A DNA stretch of 64,000 bases from Heligmosomoides polygyrus polygyrus (lineage: Eukaryota; Nematoda; Chromadorea; Rhabditida; Heligmosomidae). How positions within the stretch are numbered: the stretch's first letter is position 1; each line of letters starts with the position of its first letter. The stretch lies in contig OX377205.1 in the NCBI GenBank assembly GCA_947396885.1, positions 28,397,899 to 28,461,898 of the forward strand. The letters run 5' to 3'. Positions 32,924-47,900 of the stretch are shown one piece after another. A model generated the notes under the pieces. That model worked only from the letters and a program-made list of their open reading frames with translations, made no database searches and had not been told where the DNA came from. Both the position numbers and the translations under genes were made by a program.

Positions 32924-35900
32924 GTGGGTTTTTCGCAATCATTTATGAGCGACTCGCAAAAATGTTCGGAATCTTCATGAATAGCTTAACGACAATGCTT
33001 CACCAACTTCCAAGAACTGAGAAACTCCTGTGTTGGTAGCCGCTAACGAATGCTGCTGTAGCAATGCTAGAAGATGTGGTTCTATAATTATCCCGGCTAC
33101 CTCTGAAAAGTACAACTCTAGCGCCAAATCATGGTAGCTTATATGTATAAACAAAGTGCAGGGCGGAACTAAAACATTTCCGAAAGTAGAAAGTGCGGCC
33201 ACCCACTTCTGGTCTTGAAACGGAGCACGGCGGCAGAGGGAACTACTTAGCCGTAATCATCATTACCTTTAATGGTTAGTGCTCTCTAACGCTCTTTTCC
33301 AACGAGCAGTATAACTCAGAAATGTTTGTTGTCCAGCTAGCTGCTACATACAGGCCATCCTCATGTAACTCGGTGATAGGTATTTGATTTGAGCTCTCAC
33401 AAGAAGTCCAAAAATTTCATGGAAAGTTGCTTCCCTCTCCTCTCGTTGACACAAAATTTGAGGCGCAGGGGATATCGCATTTTCATATTGCTGCCCTTCA
33501 TGCGATAATATTTACTTTCTTTCAGTTTGATTTACTTCGGGTATAACTTTCTGATAATGTGATGGGCCCTCTGCCAAAGTTGAGGGAAGATAACAATGAC
33601 TACCACTGCAATATAACACTGCACTGTACCCACTGCACAACTGTAAAACACTGTATAATATAGCTGAAAAACACTGCAAAATAAACTGCACGAAAGGATC
33701 ATTCTTGAGAACACGCTCAAGGTATGGCATCTAAAAGGAATTTCCTTTAGCAATGTGACCCGCTGTTGGAGCAGGCTGCGACAGTGCTTGTTTCAATATG
33801 CCGGGACGCGGGTCTACCACTCATCGCAGGATCGTCATTTAATATGTACCAGTAAGCATGTTTCCCTTCGAACTACTAACTGCACTTCAGCAAAATCCGT
33901 AATTTTGCGGTGAACGAGAATGATACAATGTTAATTGCGCCAACAAAGAAGCAGCGCTAGTATTGAATGTATTATTACTGTAACGTACTACACTTCAGCG
34001 TTGTAAAGTATGGTGGAATGGGAGCTGCTGTTTGGTTGAAGCAAGGATAGAAGGGTGCCTTAGGGTTTTATGTGTTGACAGGAAACCAAGTCCCCGCCGT
34101 TTTTTGATCGTTTTATTCGGAATTCCGCCGAAGGTTTCGCATATATTGTCCCGAAGGTCGGTAAGAGAGGTGTAAAATTAATGGTCGTTCTGGACTCGTC
34201 TTCTTCAGCTCATTAAAGTGGAGCGCACAGAAGAAATTTAATTGAATTAAAGGCGCACAATAGAATGATCCATTAACACGGCGTAAACGGAATGCATTTC
34301 ACAAATTTTGTTTTCAGAACATTGCAAGGCCAAACAGCATTGCAACCAGCACAGCTGATAGATGCTGCGATTAACGACTGGAGAACAAAGGCGGCATTTG
34401 CTCCCCTTCCTGCCGACGCCATCTACTCGAATCAGAATCTGGAATCATTCGCAAATGTACGCATTCATCAGCTCCTTCTGCCTGGAGTACCGCTTTTGTT
34501 TTCTACGCCTCTTACGTAACGCTAAGCTCAAAAGCTGCTTTGTGGATCGAATTCCACCTGAAACTGCTAGCTAAATTTCTTGGTTGGCATTTGAATAATA
34601 GAAGTAGTTTAGGCCCCATACCTTCGAACACCCATAGATCTCAGAATTTTGGGACCGGTGCCAAACATTGATCAAAGGCGCAGGCATTGCTTTAGAGCGA
34701 TCTTACCAGTTAGTTAAGAAACCAAAATCACAAAACGCTCTAGAATGCTTTTTTACTTCTCAAAAAGACTACACGTAACATTTTGTCACCAGTAATGCAG
34801 TTTCGGATTTTTCGCAGAAGAATGAAAATCTTGAGGAATAGGCGGGTCCAGATGGAGACGTTGGCGAAGCATGTGCGCAGAAAGTATAAAGAACACGCTA
34901 GACCACCATGTAGCAGTTAGCCTTCATGGGCATAAGCACCGTTAGCACACAGCGTAATTGGTGTTCATAAAGGTTGAAAATCATCAGTTATTCTCAATCA
35001 TTTCGACAAAAATAATGAGCCTTTTTTCAATTTTAGTGTGCGATCACAAAGGCACGTTTCTCAGAGCAATAGGAATAGTTCGTTCTATACCAGACACATC
35101 GTGGCCTGTTAAAAACTCGAGCAGTATGGAAAGCAGACTATCATTATGGAAAAACATAAAATTGCTCTTAAAGAGAACTGCGCTTTGAAATTTTTAAAAT
35201 CGATCTCTGGGTGTGTTCGATTCGCATTACTGTCGCTCCTGTAGAAAAAAATTCAAAACCTCAAGATATAAGGCTCTGAAAAGGCGGTCACGCTGAACCG
35301 TAAGACTTCCATGCCAATCTTGGCTCAACAGCTTTGCGAGATCTTGCAGCACAGATAATGAATATTCTATACTTCAACGACACTCACTAGTGGACCATCC
35401 TGGGGCTCCTATTTTGCTTTATGACTAAGCTCAAAGAAAGTTTTGCCGACAGAAAATTTTCATGATGTGGAACTTTTGAGTTGAATCTTGGTAAAGAAAT
35501 CTCACAAGTAAATCGAAGCAACGTACTAGAACAGAATTACGTACGAAATCTAAAGGTTATTGATGGTAACACACTGAGGTGGAGATAGGAAAATGAAAAT
35601 AAGGGACCTGATAGACTTTAGGGTCTCACAAAGGAAGGTAAGGACGATGACGAGATGATCACTAAGTATCTAAGGTATTGAAAGTATCCTATTGGCGCGC
35701 ATTCGTATGTGAGAATGCTCAATAATTTCAAAAAGCATACATCCAACACGCGTGAGCGCAGTCGGAGAAAACGCTGGCTGACGTCTGCACTCCGAACAGA
35801 GGTTCTTGGTTCGCGTTTTCCGCCCAGGCCAACCAAGCCTTCCGCCCTTCCGGGCTAAGTGAAGTGGTACCATACTTGTCTAGGAAAAAGGATGCACTGA

Positions 35901-38900
35901 CCTGTACATTGGCTGGCCACTGAAAGTCATTGTGTAGGCCCAGTATGCATTCAAGTTGCCTTCACGACATCTTGTAGAAATTTGCCATTGTTGCCTTTAA
36001 GGAAAACGTTACGAATAAAATTGAGTGGTGAGATAGTCTATAAAAACATAATTTGATGCACTGATAAGATCTACTGATATAAATTGATCTGTCTGTCCAA
36101 ATTACTTCCAGGACTCTCAAGGTACAAAAGGCGAATCTAAGGCTTTTTGCTGAGAACTTATATAGTAGAGAATGCGCGAATGGCAAACTAAGCAAAGCGT
36201 AACGCTAGCCAGAATTTAGAATTCTGAGCTAATTATTTTCAGATGATCTACTACAAATCTACAAAGTTTGGATGTGCAAATCAAGATTGCTCAGCTGTGG
36301 GAATATATCCCGCAGCACAAGCAGTGGTTTGCGTTTTCGACAACAAGTAAGTTTTAATCTAGGCGGATTATATGTAGAACCTGATTCTTGCCTAAATGAA
36401 GCAGCAGTCTCACCAGACTTTTCTGCAGGTTGTTTCACTGTACGTAGATGCTCTACGTGAGCACAAGGCAATGTATTGACGAAAGGTTTCTTTAAAAAAC
36501 TCACAACCGGTGAAAGAGCTTTCCAGAAGTTTCGCCAGACTTTATGCTCGTTAGTTCTACTGTAGTTACATGACAAGCATTCCGAATTGAATAATAAGAG
36601 CCTATAAGGCAAACGAGTGAACTTGGCTTTCAAGATCAAGTTAAAGGATTCTCAGAAGGAGATTCGCGGATTACGAAAGCAGTGTAGGGTAAACCATGGC
36701 TTGTCAGACCAGTTCATACTATTTGTGGAAGGTATGCAGTTGGATAGCCATTCAAAAAGTATTGGATCGCTCTAAATCGTAAGCTTTAGGCTTCAGGTTG
36801 CCATATATTTCTTTATTTTGCGTGGAAGGTTGCGTGCTAGTAGTTGAGTATTTGAGAACAAAACAGAAGATCAATCCGGCTGTGGATCACCAACCTGCTC
36901 CTGTTGACCTTTGGTTGTATAAAACAGGATTCAGGAAGAGAAACCCCCAAAGACTTAAAGATTCAATACCGCTCATATCTAGTGTCGCATTTCGCGTATC
37001 CAACGAGACCAGGGGTCGACGACGCGAAACCTACTAGTACCTGTAACTTTAAATAAAATGGTTTAAAAAGCGCGGAGTTGTGATCACTTGAAACTAGAAG
37101 TCGAGGCCAATGGAAGCTTGAAGTGTGAGCCATTTAAATGGAATTGAAGACTAAGGCAATGGAGTGTGCATGACCTGGGTGGACAGTATTGTCCAGCCGC
37201 AGATCGCTAGCTGAGCTTTGACGTGGTATTGCGTTGAACTGTTGGAAATACAGATTGATTTGCTGTCCACTTGCAGTTCTTAGTTAGGCCCTCAATATTC
37301 GCAGTTCATTAAAATAATTGAGGATATACGTGTTCTTTATAATTGTATTCGTTGCATCGTTCACAGGTGTGACTCCATGCAAGCAAAAATTTTGCTCTTA
37401 ATCGAATGAACTCGCAACGTCTTAGATGAGGGTATGGCGCAACCTCTTCTTCTGACACTCAAAATGGCCGCCTTCCTGCTCTTTAAAACCAGCTTTGAAC
37501 CGTTATTCTTTTTCAAAAATGAGAATTTTGTAGAATTCCAAGCAATGCGTTCACTTATTGCGTAGGTGAATTGAAACGTCAAAAAAGGTTATGCTAAAAT
37601 TCTCCTTGAACCAAAAATTATTCTATCTTTTTGGAAAGTCTACCTTTATATGGAAGGAGGATGTTTTGATTTGGAAGATGTTCAGTTTGATTTCGAAAGT
37701 GTTAGACTTGCTTAGAAGAGTTGAAAAGTGTCCAATTTCATGTTAAAATGGTACATGTGGTGTATGCTAGTATATAATAGCATCTACTTACCATATACCC
37801 CAGAGGTCTCTGCCGGGATAACCCCTTTTTTACGATTACGTTGGGATTCAGGACGTCTTCTCCGTCGTCTATATGGTTGACATGCTGACCATGACGATGA
37901 ACGTTAGAGCGGAGTGCCAACTTCTTAGCACCCACCATAAGACCGGCTTGCCGGCTCTGGGTGCTTTCAGGTATAAGAGAAGTTTGAGTAAAATGAGTTT
38001 AAGTTTAAGAGAAGGGTTGGCTACGTGCTCTAGCGATCCATGCCGCACTGGATCAGTGCGTGCTGTACCAGGGGCCGAACCTTTGAAGCTTGCCGGTCGA
38101 TTTCAATCCAATAACTAGGTTGCTGACCCACACCAACGACGTCTGACCGTACCAAACCGCTTGGTGTAAATACATTTCAGCTTGTATCGGGGCATGCCCA
38201 AATCTAACTCCATCAGGTGCCCAGAGTCTCTATGTAATAGCCAACAGGACACCCGATCGTTGAGAACGCATAAAATGCGAAACTACAATATCATCAAGCA
38301 ACCGGAATGAAGTGAATTCCAGGATGATTTTCCAAGGCTTTCTTTTCCCTATCGAGCCGGTCTTTTGAAATAGACGTACTTGTAAATGCCGAAGAACTTA
38401 TGCATCAACCTTATGTCAGAAGCCTAACCTGCTTTAGCCATCTATTTCAACAACTATCATTAATCTCATACCTCTTTTCTTCCAGTTGTTGTGAACAGCT
38501 AAACTTGGTCTACCAGGCTTTCAGGGAGCTTTCTAACCGTTCTAACCCTCCAAGAACAGCTTGAATCGCTCAGCATAGAATACATTGTTTGTGAAGTCTT
38601 TTCGCTTCACAGATCCTGCAGTTGTAGTTCCTCACGTTAATTTTTTGCTGAGTCATAGCCGTTGGAGCAAGATGCGGGAGACGGCAGTAAGTTTGGCTTA
38701 GAAACAATGTGGTAGTAATTAGGAGATGTTTCCTGTTCCTAAGGACACCAACAGTTGGGAAGGGCAGTTTGGTCGTTGTCTATGTTAATGCGCACAATAT
38801 GCTTCACGAGAAGACTGACAGAGCTGTTCTTACAACACAGAATTTTCAATGAGATATTTTAGAAATAACTTTGAGCAGTGTGCTTCGTGGCATGTTCTCG

Positions 38901-41900
38901 TCTCAGACTCCTGTACTCCCGTACTCCGCAACCGCTAAACTCAAAGATCTAAACAGGACTAAAACATTATACTAGCCACTTGAGGCTTGAGGAAACTGTG
39001 TTGAATAATTTCTACCAAGACCTTCAGCTTTACTGGTTCGATGCTGATATCAGCGGCCGGCTCATCTCGATATACGGGTGAGTGCTGATCGGACCACGAG
39101 GTGTGGATGTTGCGTTCAATCATCCAGTGCCGGTGGTGTAGTGGCGCAGAGCACTCCTGCCCCGTCAGCAAGAGGTACCGGGTTCGAACCCTGCCTTGCG
39201 CTATAGTTTTGATCGCAACAAAACGTTGTTACGACAGTGAAGTATTGTTTTCTCTTCCGCTCTTCAAGCCCTAAAAACTTCTCAGTAGACCACCCGTTCT
39301 GAGAAATAATCATAGAAAACTGTGTAAAATGAGCTTTACAGTGACATATGGATCTGAAGAGTTAAAAACAAGTAAACACTTACAAAGGCCCTCTACTCAT
39401 TATTCCAACTTTGGAAAACCTGATAGTAGGTATAATGGTTAGAGATAAAGCACTTATTCCCAAGTACCGTTTAGCATGTACATATGTGGCAGGAATTTTT
39501 AGCCCTCAATCGCTTTAATTCAAGAGCTGAGCGACATTTTATTATACCTTTGATTTACATTTTATCATTTTCAGAATTAACACTTCAGTTCTGAACAATC
39601 ACTTCTGACAACCACTCAATTTTCTTTCAGACCAGCACTGAACAGCCAGCTGTACCCACCTGGCACGGGAACTGCAGGATGCACTGATCCGGATTGTGAT
39701 AATGCGCTAACTGGCGCTACATGTGCAACTGCTGCAGGAGCTACTCAAGGTCTTTGCTCTCCACAAGCAGGAGCAGCTTTCCCAAGTACGTTTCGTGACA
39801 CTCTTCACAAGTTTTTTCCAAACACACTTCTTCCCCTCCTACGCAAACAGCGGGTTCACGGTGGAGCCTAGGCGATCTGACCCAGTTAGGGGAGGGACAT
39901 CGTATACTGCATCAACTTTCTACCGAAAGTACACCAGTTTGCCAAAGCCACGCTATTGGTAGCACTCCTGCAACACACGTGCCATTTTACGATGGCCTAG
40001 CCGACAATGGGATAGTTGGCTAGACGATCGCTGCAGAACTGCTTGCACGATGCTCAAACTCCGTTAGGAATCTTCAACCACCGAGTGTTCGGCGCATCCC
40101 GAATCAAGATTGCTCTTTGTGCCTCAACGATATCCGTTAGGAGTGTAGTGCGTGGCGCATCCAAAATAGGATTGAGTGACACCGTCTTTAACTTTTCATC
40201 GTCTCTGGGAACGGACGCAATTTCTAGCCGATGTATTATGATTCTGAACTACCCGACAATAATGAACGACGTTATACTTGCACATTGAACAATATCGCCA
40301 ATGAAAAGATTTCATCCTGTTTCATCCTTGCTCTTCTTGATATTAGTATCAGAAATAATCATTCTGGAATGAAAGAAAATCACAGCATGTCACTAAAGTT
40401 TTCAGGGCAGCAGAGCATTCATTTTTTCAACTACAGTTCTCTTTGTCAAGAAAACCTGGTTTCTAAAAAAGCTCCTGAAGAGTGATAGATTTTGTTTAGC
40501 GAACGTTATAAGTGATCTCAAACAAAAGCAACTGGTTTCTTGATACTTCGCATGTTTTCTTTATACTTTGCTTTTTTAGTAAGAAAAAATCTTCAGAACA
40601 GAAAGACAGAAAATTGACAAAAAAAACTTGACATGCGACCAAAAAATTAGTTTTTGTTATAAAATGCAGAGTGTATGAAACGTTCGAAGCACAAGAAAAC
40701 CAAGATTTGTACAGTGTAGAACACAAGATAGGAGGAACTGTCGAATAAACTAGAAAGCTGGAACAATTTGATTACAGGGCGAATCCTATGATGATGGAAA
40801 AAAGTCTGCCAAATCGTGAAATAGTCTTACCACAACAGGGCTACTCAGTTGACTCTGAAATCATATTTAGAGTGCTCTTCCACGTTCATTGATGTAGTCA
40901 CTGTCATCTAGTGTTTGCTGGCATAGCTAAAGTAGCGCCGCTAGCGTTTTAGCGTCTCTGGTTTTTGCTTTCGTGAATTGCAAACGTTTCAAAATAATTA
41001 ATATTGATTTACCCGGCGCATTGCTGCGTTTAGAGTGGGAGTTAAAGCTTTTGCTGATGATTTCAAAATCTATCGACTGTAAACTCTGAGGAATATATTC
41101 TTGCAGGTCAGCTAGCAATAAATTTTATGAGTACTTGGGCCAACAAATGGGGCCTACATTTGTCCAAAGAAGAAAAACTAAGGTTCTTCACCTACTGTCC
41201 AACAATCAAAACCACGCTTATAGCACTGCTGGCGTTGAAATTGTCAGTGTAGTACAGGAAAATACGGACCTTGGTTTCATAATTTCCAAGGATCTCTGCT
41301 TTGATAAACATTGTGAATTTATTTCTCAACGAGCTACTGTTGTGGTGAACAAAATGTTCAGGGCCCGGTCAATACGGGACGCAAAAGTTCTTCTTCGTGC
41401 CTACAAAACTTACGTTCGGCCTATATTGGAGTACGCGATCCCGGTTTTTCTCCGTATAAACCTAATTCTATCGGAAAACTGTAAAAAGTTCAGAACAGCT
41501 TCTCAAGAAAATTGACGACTAGAGCCATTGGCTTCCTCTATGACGCAATTCCATCCAGTACAGAACGTGGCGCAAATTGCTGCATATAATCATCCATGGT
41601 GCTTGTGGTCTTGAAGTTCAGAACTTGGTATCAACCAGAACCACGTCCACTAAGGATGGCTCAGTGAGACTCCAGGTCAAAGCCGCAAGGCTCAGTTGTA
41701 GATGATTTTACTCTATTAATAGAACAGCGGCCACTTTCGAAAGTTTGTCTAAAAAAGGGTCTTTCGGATTGAGCTACCATATCATCAAAAATCTTATATG
41801 CCAGCACCTCCATATTTAATATCTATGATAATTCTTCGCACGTTTCTCTGCTTGCTCTTCTTTCTATCGTTGTTTGTTTTGCTGTCTTAACTTTCTCTCG

Positions 41901-44900
41901 TTTTGTCCTATGGATGTTTTAATTCTTTTCAGTTAGGGGTTGTTTATGAGTTGTGCTAAATACCGGCGTTTTATCATGGATTCTTTTGATTTTTTTTGTT
42001 ACTGTTCGGCAATCTCACATGGATGGGTAACCACCTGTGTAATAAACATAACATAACATTATTAAATCATGTCGCCAACTTTTGAAATTTTTACTAAAAC
42101 AGCATATCGTTATTAAATTTCTTGCTAAACAGAAACAAGTACATGTATTACAAAGAAGATGGAAATCTCCAACAACTATAAAGCTTCAGGCAGCTCAACG
42201 ATGGTTTCTTAGTCATTTCTAAAAAAACGCATAGGTTTTTGCAAGCATCTGACGCTGCTCTTTATAATTTAGGTCCACTTCAGTTCAGAAACAATATAAA
42301 AAGTAAGCTCAGTGACTCTTTGGAACTCAGAGCTCATGGAGGCTGTATTGAATCCAGCACCTCAGTTCATTGCTTTTTCTTCAATGTAACACTACATGAT
42401 AGTGGTAACTGAAATCCCAACGAGAGAGCTGGCGTATTTTCAGCAAACGAATTTGACGTGTTCTAGAAGAAGTGAGGATTCGCTGACGTATTAAACAAGC
42501 TTCACTCACTTCTTTATTATTTAGCTGACACAACTGCTGCAGCCACTACAACTGCGGCTGCTACAACTGCGGCTACTACAGCGGCAGCAACTACTGCTGG
42601 ACCAACAACTGCTGACACTACCACAGCTGCAGCGACAACGACGACATCAGCGCCAACAACCACGGAATCTGGTCCGATGACGCAAGCGATTCGCGACAGG
42701 GTTCTGGAGATACACAATAACAGAAGGTATCACCCCGTTCGAAAATCGTAGCAAACAGGGAATCCAAGCTGTAATGATGAGGAAGGGAGAGAGAAGCAGC
42801 TGGAACTTATAGTAGAAATAGGATTTCAGAAAATCCTCATTGCGCTTCGTAAAGCAGCGCCGCACAACACTAGTCTAGCCGAACATCTCTTGTTAACTGT
42901 CTTTAATGATAATCTGTTTTTTAAAAAGTATAGAACATGGCTGTGTTCATACTACCGTGTTAATAAAACGCGGTTACAGCGGTGCTTGAGTGCAAGCAGT
43001 TTGAAATTTGGCGTTTATAGTTTACTCTGCAACAAACGTGTTTCCTTATAGGCAACTACTTGCCACTGGACAAGTCGTCAACGGCAGAACAGGTCAAAAC
43101 TGCGGCACGGGAATGAACATTTATCAGATGGTATGAGCAACATACATACATGTGCTGTTATATCTTTAGAAGTTGCTGATATGCTAGGAACACGGACAGC
43201 ATTGAAGCGCGAGGGTGTCAAGTGCTCAATATTTATTTATTCATTTATTTAAAGCACATCAGAATGCGCACAATTTCTTGGAGAAAAAAAAATTACGAGA
43301 AACACAAGACGACAGCTGGTTTTTTTCCTTTTGATTCTACTGTTCCTATGGACTTTCTGTTGCGGATCACCATAAATTCGGTGTATTTCTGTACATAGCG
43401 TAACGAGCAATAATTCCACGCTATTGGTATTCTTAACATAACTCTGGGCAAGGTTTTCAATAAGATTCCAGCTCCTCTCTTCGTAAAAGCTCGGCATAGT
43501 AAGTTGATTTTGTTTTAGTTTCTTGTGCGCAGAACGAAGTTTTATTGCGGACTTTTATTTACTCGGCCTGACGTTTCGACGCTATCGTCGTCTTTAGAAG
43601 GCTGAAGAGGGTGTAAGATATTGAAACGCGCTCCACCCTCAACCACTTTAGCGGTAAAGGAAAACCCGCAAAGACCTCGCGCAAAGAGGGATAAACTCAC
43701 AACACGCCATCCACTGGGAGTGCTCTAGCACGCACTCTGCTATGGTAAGTAATGGGGCCCCGCTTATCCCTCTTTGCGTGAGGTTTTATGGAATTTCATC
43801 TATAGTGTAGGGACCGCTAGTGTTTGAGATGTTTGGTGGAGTAGAGCGCACTTCATTACAATACCTTTCACAACCTCCAGGCCTCTGAAGACGACAAACG
43901 CGTCGAAACGTCAGGACGGGTAATAAAAGTTCCACGATAACTTCATTCGGCACACAAGAAATTACTGCAATATTGGTAATGCATTAACGGATTTTTGAGG
44001 CGAATATACATGTCCCGAGAGTATACACAGTCTCTATTCTACATGCAGGTCTGTTAAGTAGTTATTTATTTATAGGAAAGGTTCAAATGTCTGAATGGTG
44101 AAAGCAGACTCGGCTACGGAATATCCACCTTTCAAATATGATAGTAGAAAAATATGTTTCATTCTTGTAAAGTCCTTGAGCCCACCGGGTAAGAGGGGCT
44201 GGAAGTTTACTATGTAACAACGCAGTCTCACAGCGCAATAGTTTCCAAACATCGATAAAGCAAAAAAAGCAAAAATATAGCTTCATAGGTGCAGGGTCAG
44301 GAGTTCGTTTTTTTGACCTGCAGCGTTTTTGAATTTTACCTCCATATCTGAGACTCGGAAGGTGCATTGTGTGTGATGTGGACTCCATAGTGAAGTGTTC
44401 GGCCTCCTAACGACGAAGGCTCAAAGGTTTTCTAAAAATCAAACACACTTTTCTACTAATTGAAGGATATAGATTTGTGTAGTAGTATCCATTTTTGTCG
44501 TCCATTCATACACACGACACCCCTCCCCGTCCCTGGTTGTATACATAGATGGCCCATCTTTGGCCGTTCGGCCCATAATATCTTTCATATTCGGTTCGTT
44601 ATCTAGCCAGCGTCATCCAGGATGTTGTTGCCCTTCCAGCATGGTGACGTTGACGAAGGCTTAATTCGTTCCCAACTAGTATGTTAGTTGGTTCAGCCGT
44701 GCGACGAACCGCATTGTTGGAGGTCTCCCACAAGGCGCTTGACGTCTCCTGAGGTCCACTCCAGTCCTCTTTTCGTCCATCCGTCACCTTTCCTCTAGGT
44801 CTGCCCGACTTTTCGATATTTAGCTTTCAAATCGTAATCCGCTTGCTCGCAAAGATAAGGCATCCTTCTCGTGTTGGTGCCGTGAAGTCCAACTCGATGT

Positions 44901-47900
44901 CGAGATCGCCGGCTGTACTTCAGAAGACATCGCTCAAGCGAGCTCTGTGTGTGCCCTTCAGGGCCTTTGGCGTAGCAGTAGTACCGACCGCCATGGAAGC
45001 AGAGAGTAGGGAGACTAGTCAAATCGAATAGCTTTTTCGGAGGTCGAAATGCGTAAGGTAAACTGTAGCCTACCTAACTGAGATGTCCGGAGAGGGTCCC
45101 TGCAGCTCATGGCCTCCTCTCCGGGTTGTATTTTATATTTTTTCTTCAAGAATACGAGGTAAACGTAGGACGACGTATCAGCGTGCTGAGAGTCTTCCAG
45201 CTGAATTGCTTCTTCCTCGTAGAAGTCTATTTACATGAAGTAGGTATTCCTCTAGTTGATCCAAAGTCCGATCACTTCTCCTGCTTTGTTTAGCACGACA
45301 AACATCATCTTTGCTTTGGAGGTAGGATGCGAGAAATGTCGTCAGCAAAACGAAAATTTTATAGGATTCTTCCCTACAAACGAACACCCTTTCCTTCCAC
45401 TCGAACGACTGCACTATCACTTTCGTGACCAGTACCTCAAATACCCTGCCCCCGTCCTCCTAGTGCAAAGTGTTTCCACCCTACTCTACTTATTCACTAT
45501 GAAGGATAAAGTATAAAGGAAGGCGTTACTCAACCCCTTTTGGGGTGCGCCTCGCATTCTAATTTTACGGAATGACGTGGAGGCGAACTGAATGCGTATT
45601 TGGACATACTGTGACTAACGGTGACCAGCTGACGAAAGTCAGCGCTTTATTCTTTCCAGGGATGGAAGGTTTGGTTGGCCTGGGCGGGATGTCCGAACCA
45701 GGAACTTTAGGGTGCAGCTTCCGTCTGCGCTACGCTCGCCCATTATTCACTATTCATACCGCGAGCTGCATCCTTCTTCTCCTCCCGTGGCAAACTTTGG
45801 AGCAAACTTTATCCAACCGCTGGAGCTGTTTAACAGTGACACATTTTACATAAGCGGGTCACTTTGGTGGACTTTGCACGCACGCAGCTCACCTTCATAG
45901 GTTCGACGTGTGTTATGCCTACGGCAGTAACGGACTAACTTTTATATATAGCGAGATTCCTATTTATTTCACTTCCACCTCATTCTCTGTAAAGCGGGGC
46001 ATTTAGATACTCTAGTTACCTTTAGTGCTGCAACCTTAGGTGAGGCAATGAGGCTGGTTTATAATGTGGTTTAAGATGACGCAGAAAACGTTTGGCGCCA
46101 GGATTGCAATAGCTCCAATTGTGACCTCAATATACGCTCTAGGGAAGATTTGATACCAGTTATTCATTTATTTATTTATCAAAGCGCGAATACGATTCAC
46201 GCGTAGGAACACAGAGCAAGCAAAAAAGAACAAAACGGTATCACACATTGATCAACTACAACCACATTATAAAACTTCAACAAGCAATAGCTCTACTCCA
46301 AACATGTGTAGACATTAAACTTCGTATCTTACAGGAGGCAAGTTTAGTTCGTAAAACTTCTAGAAGTTAACAAATCTGTTCTAAATCTTCACTTAGCAAC
46401 AGGCACACGCAGTTTGAGCATTCCTCTGACTAATCTCGCCAGCTACCGTCCAAGGTTTCTTCTGTGTCGATGTTCAGCTTTTGGTGAGACTTTTAAACAT
46501 CATGATAAGATCTGGACTCTTTCACCTGCTTATTGGTGAAGGCAGACCAAATAGTTCAGATCTTTGAGGAGGTTAGGAAGCATGTCATAGTTCAACGGGA
46601 AGCATATCATCGTCGACTTTTCGGTGAAGTGGTCCTGAATGCCTTCAAGAATGTCGATATCTTTCTTTCTGGTTGGATTAAAGACCGTTGTTCCCGACTC
46701 TACGATTGGCCTTACATAGGTCTTGTAGGCACGATTGTAAGCTTCCGGAATATTTGACTTCAAGACTCGGATTAATTTATACATGCGGTGACTTGCTTTT
46801 CTCACAAGAAAGCTACAGTGTTTGCTGAACGAAGGATTTAACTATGAAACCCAGATTCCGAGCTAATTCAAGTATGACTAAAGCCTGACCGATGATAGTA
46901 TAAGTAGGGAAGTCGAGATGGCTTCTTGATCAAATCGCAAGAAGAAAATGGGCTTTTTCCTCTGCAAGAGGCAGCTCCCACTCCTCTGCCCAGCAATTGA
47001 TATAATAAATTGCTATCTGAAGGGTGTTTGTTCAAGATAGTCTTTGTGGTCTTGATAACGTCGGCGAACATTTTACGCTTGACTTCCAGACTGGTAACCG
47101 AGCTAAGCAATTTATATGTGTTCAGCAAAACCAACAACGGAGACAGCATTCACCTTGGGGTACACCAAATGTGGGGAAAACCTCGGCCTAATTGTCCTTA
47201 ATCCTAGCCTGATGGGTCCTATTTAGTTCACTTGATTATCCTGGTATGTATTCCCGCCACTTCCAGCTATCGGTGAAATCTATGTAAAATTTATTCATTT
47301 CCTTCGACGATGATTGGATTGCCTAGGATTGCCATTCACGTTGATGAAATGAAATGGATTTTGAAGCGCATGAGCACGTTCTTTACTTTGCCTTCGAGAT
47401 AAGAATCAGATGATGATACTGAAAGTATGGTGGGTTTGTAGCATTTTTTATGACAAAACATCATTAATTGTCTATCTTCTCTCCTTTAAGGCAAAATGCA
47501 CACCTGAAGCTATTTAAATTTTTATCTATCTTTTCTCCTTTGAGGTGAAATCCGCACCTGCTGCTAATTAAAAATTGGAATTTTTAGAAATACGACCGTG
47601 GTCTCGAAGTGCTAGCTCAGAATTACGCAGATCAGTGCCCAATAAATGCAAATGGATCAGATGTGGCCACCCGCCCTGATAATGGTGAAAATGTGAAGAT
47701 CATCCCGTCTAACACAATTCCGTACTATGATGCTGTGATTTCGGTATGGTTCCTTTTCTTGTTTAAGGCCTATGTTATACCATCGCTCACCCCGAGCGAT
47801 GCCTAATGATATGTTACCATATCGATCTGGCGACGCGATGCTAGGGAGCATATTATTAGGCGTCGCTAGGGGTGAGCGCTGGTATAACAAAGGCCTAACA

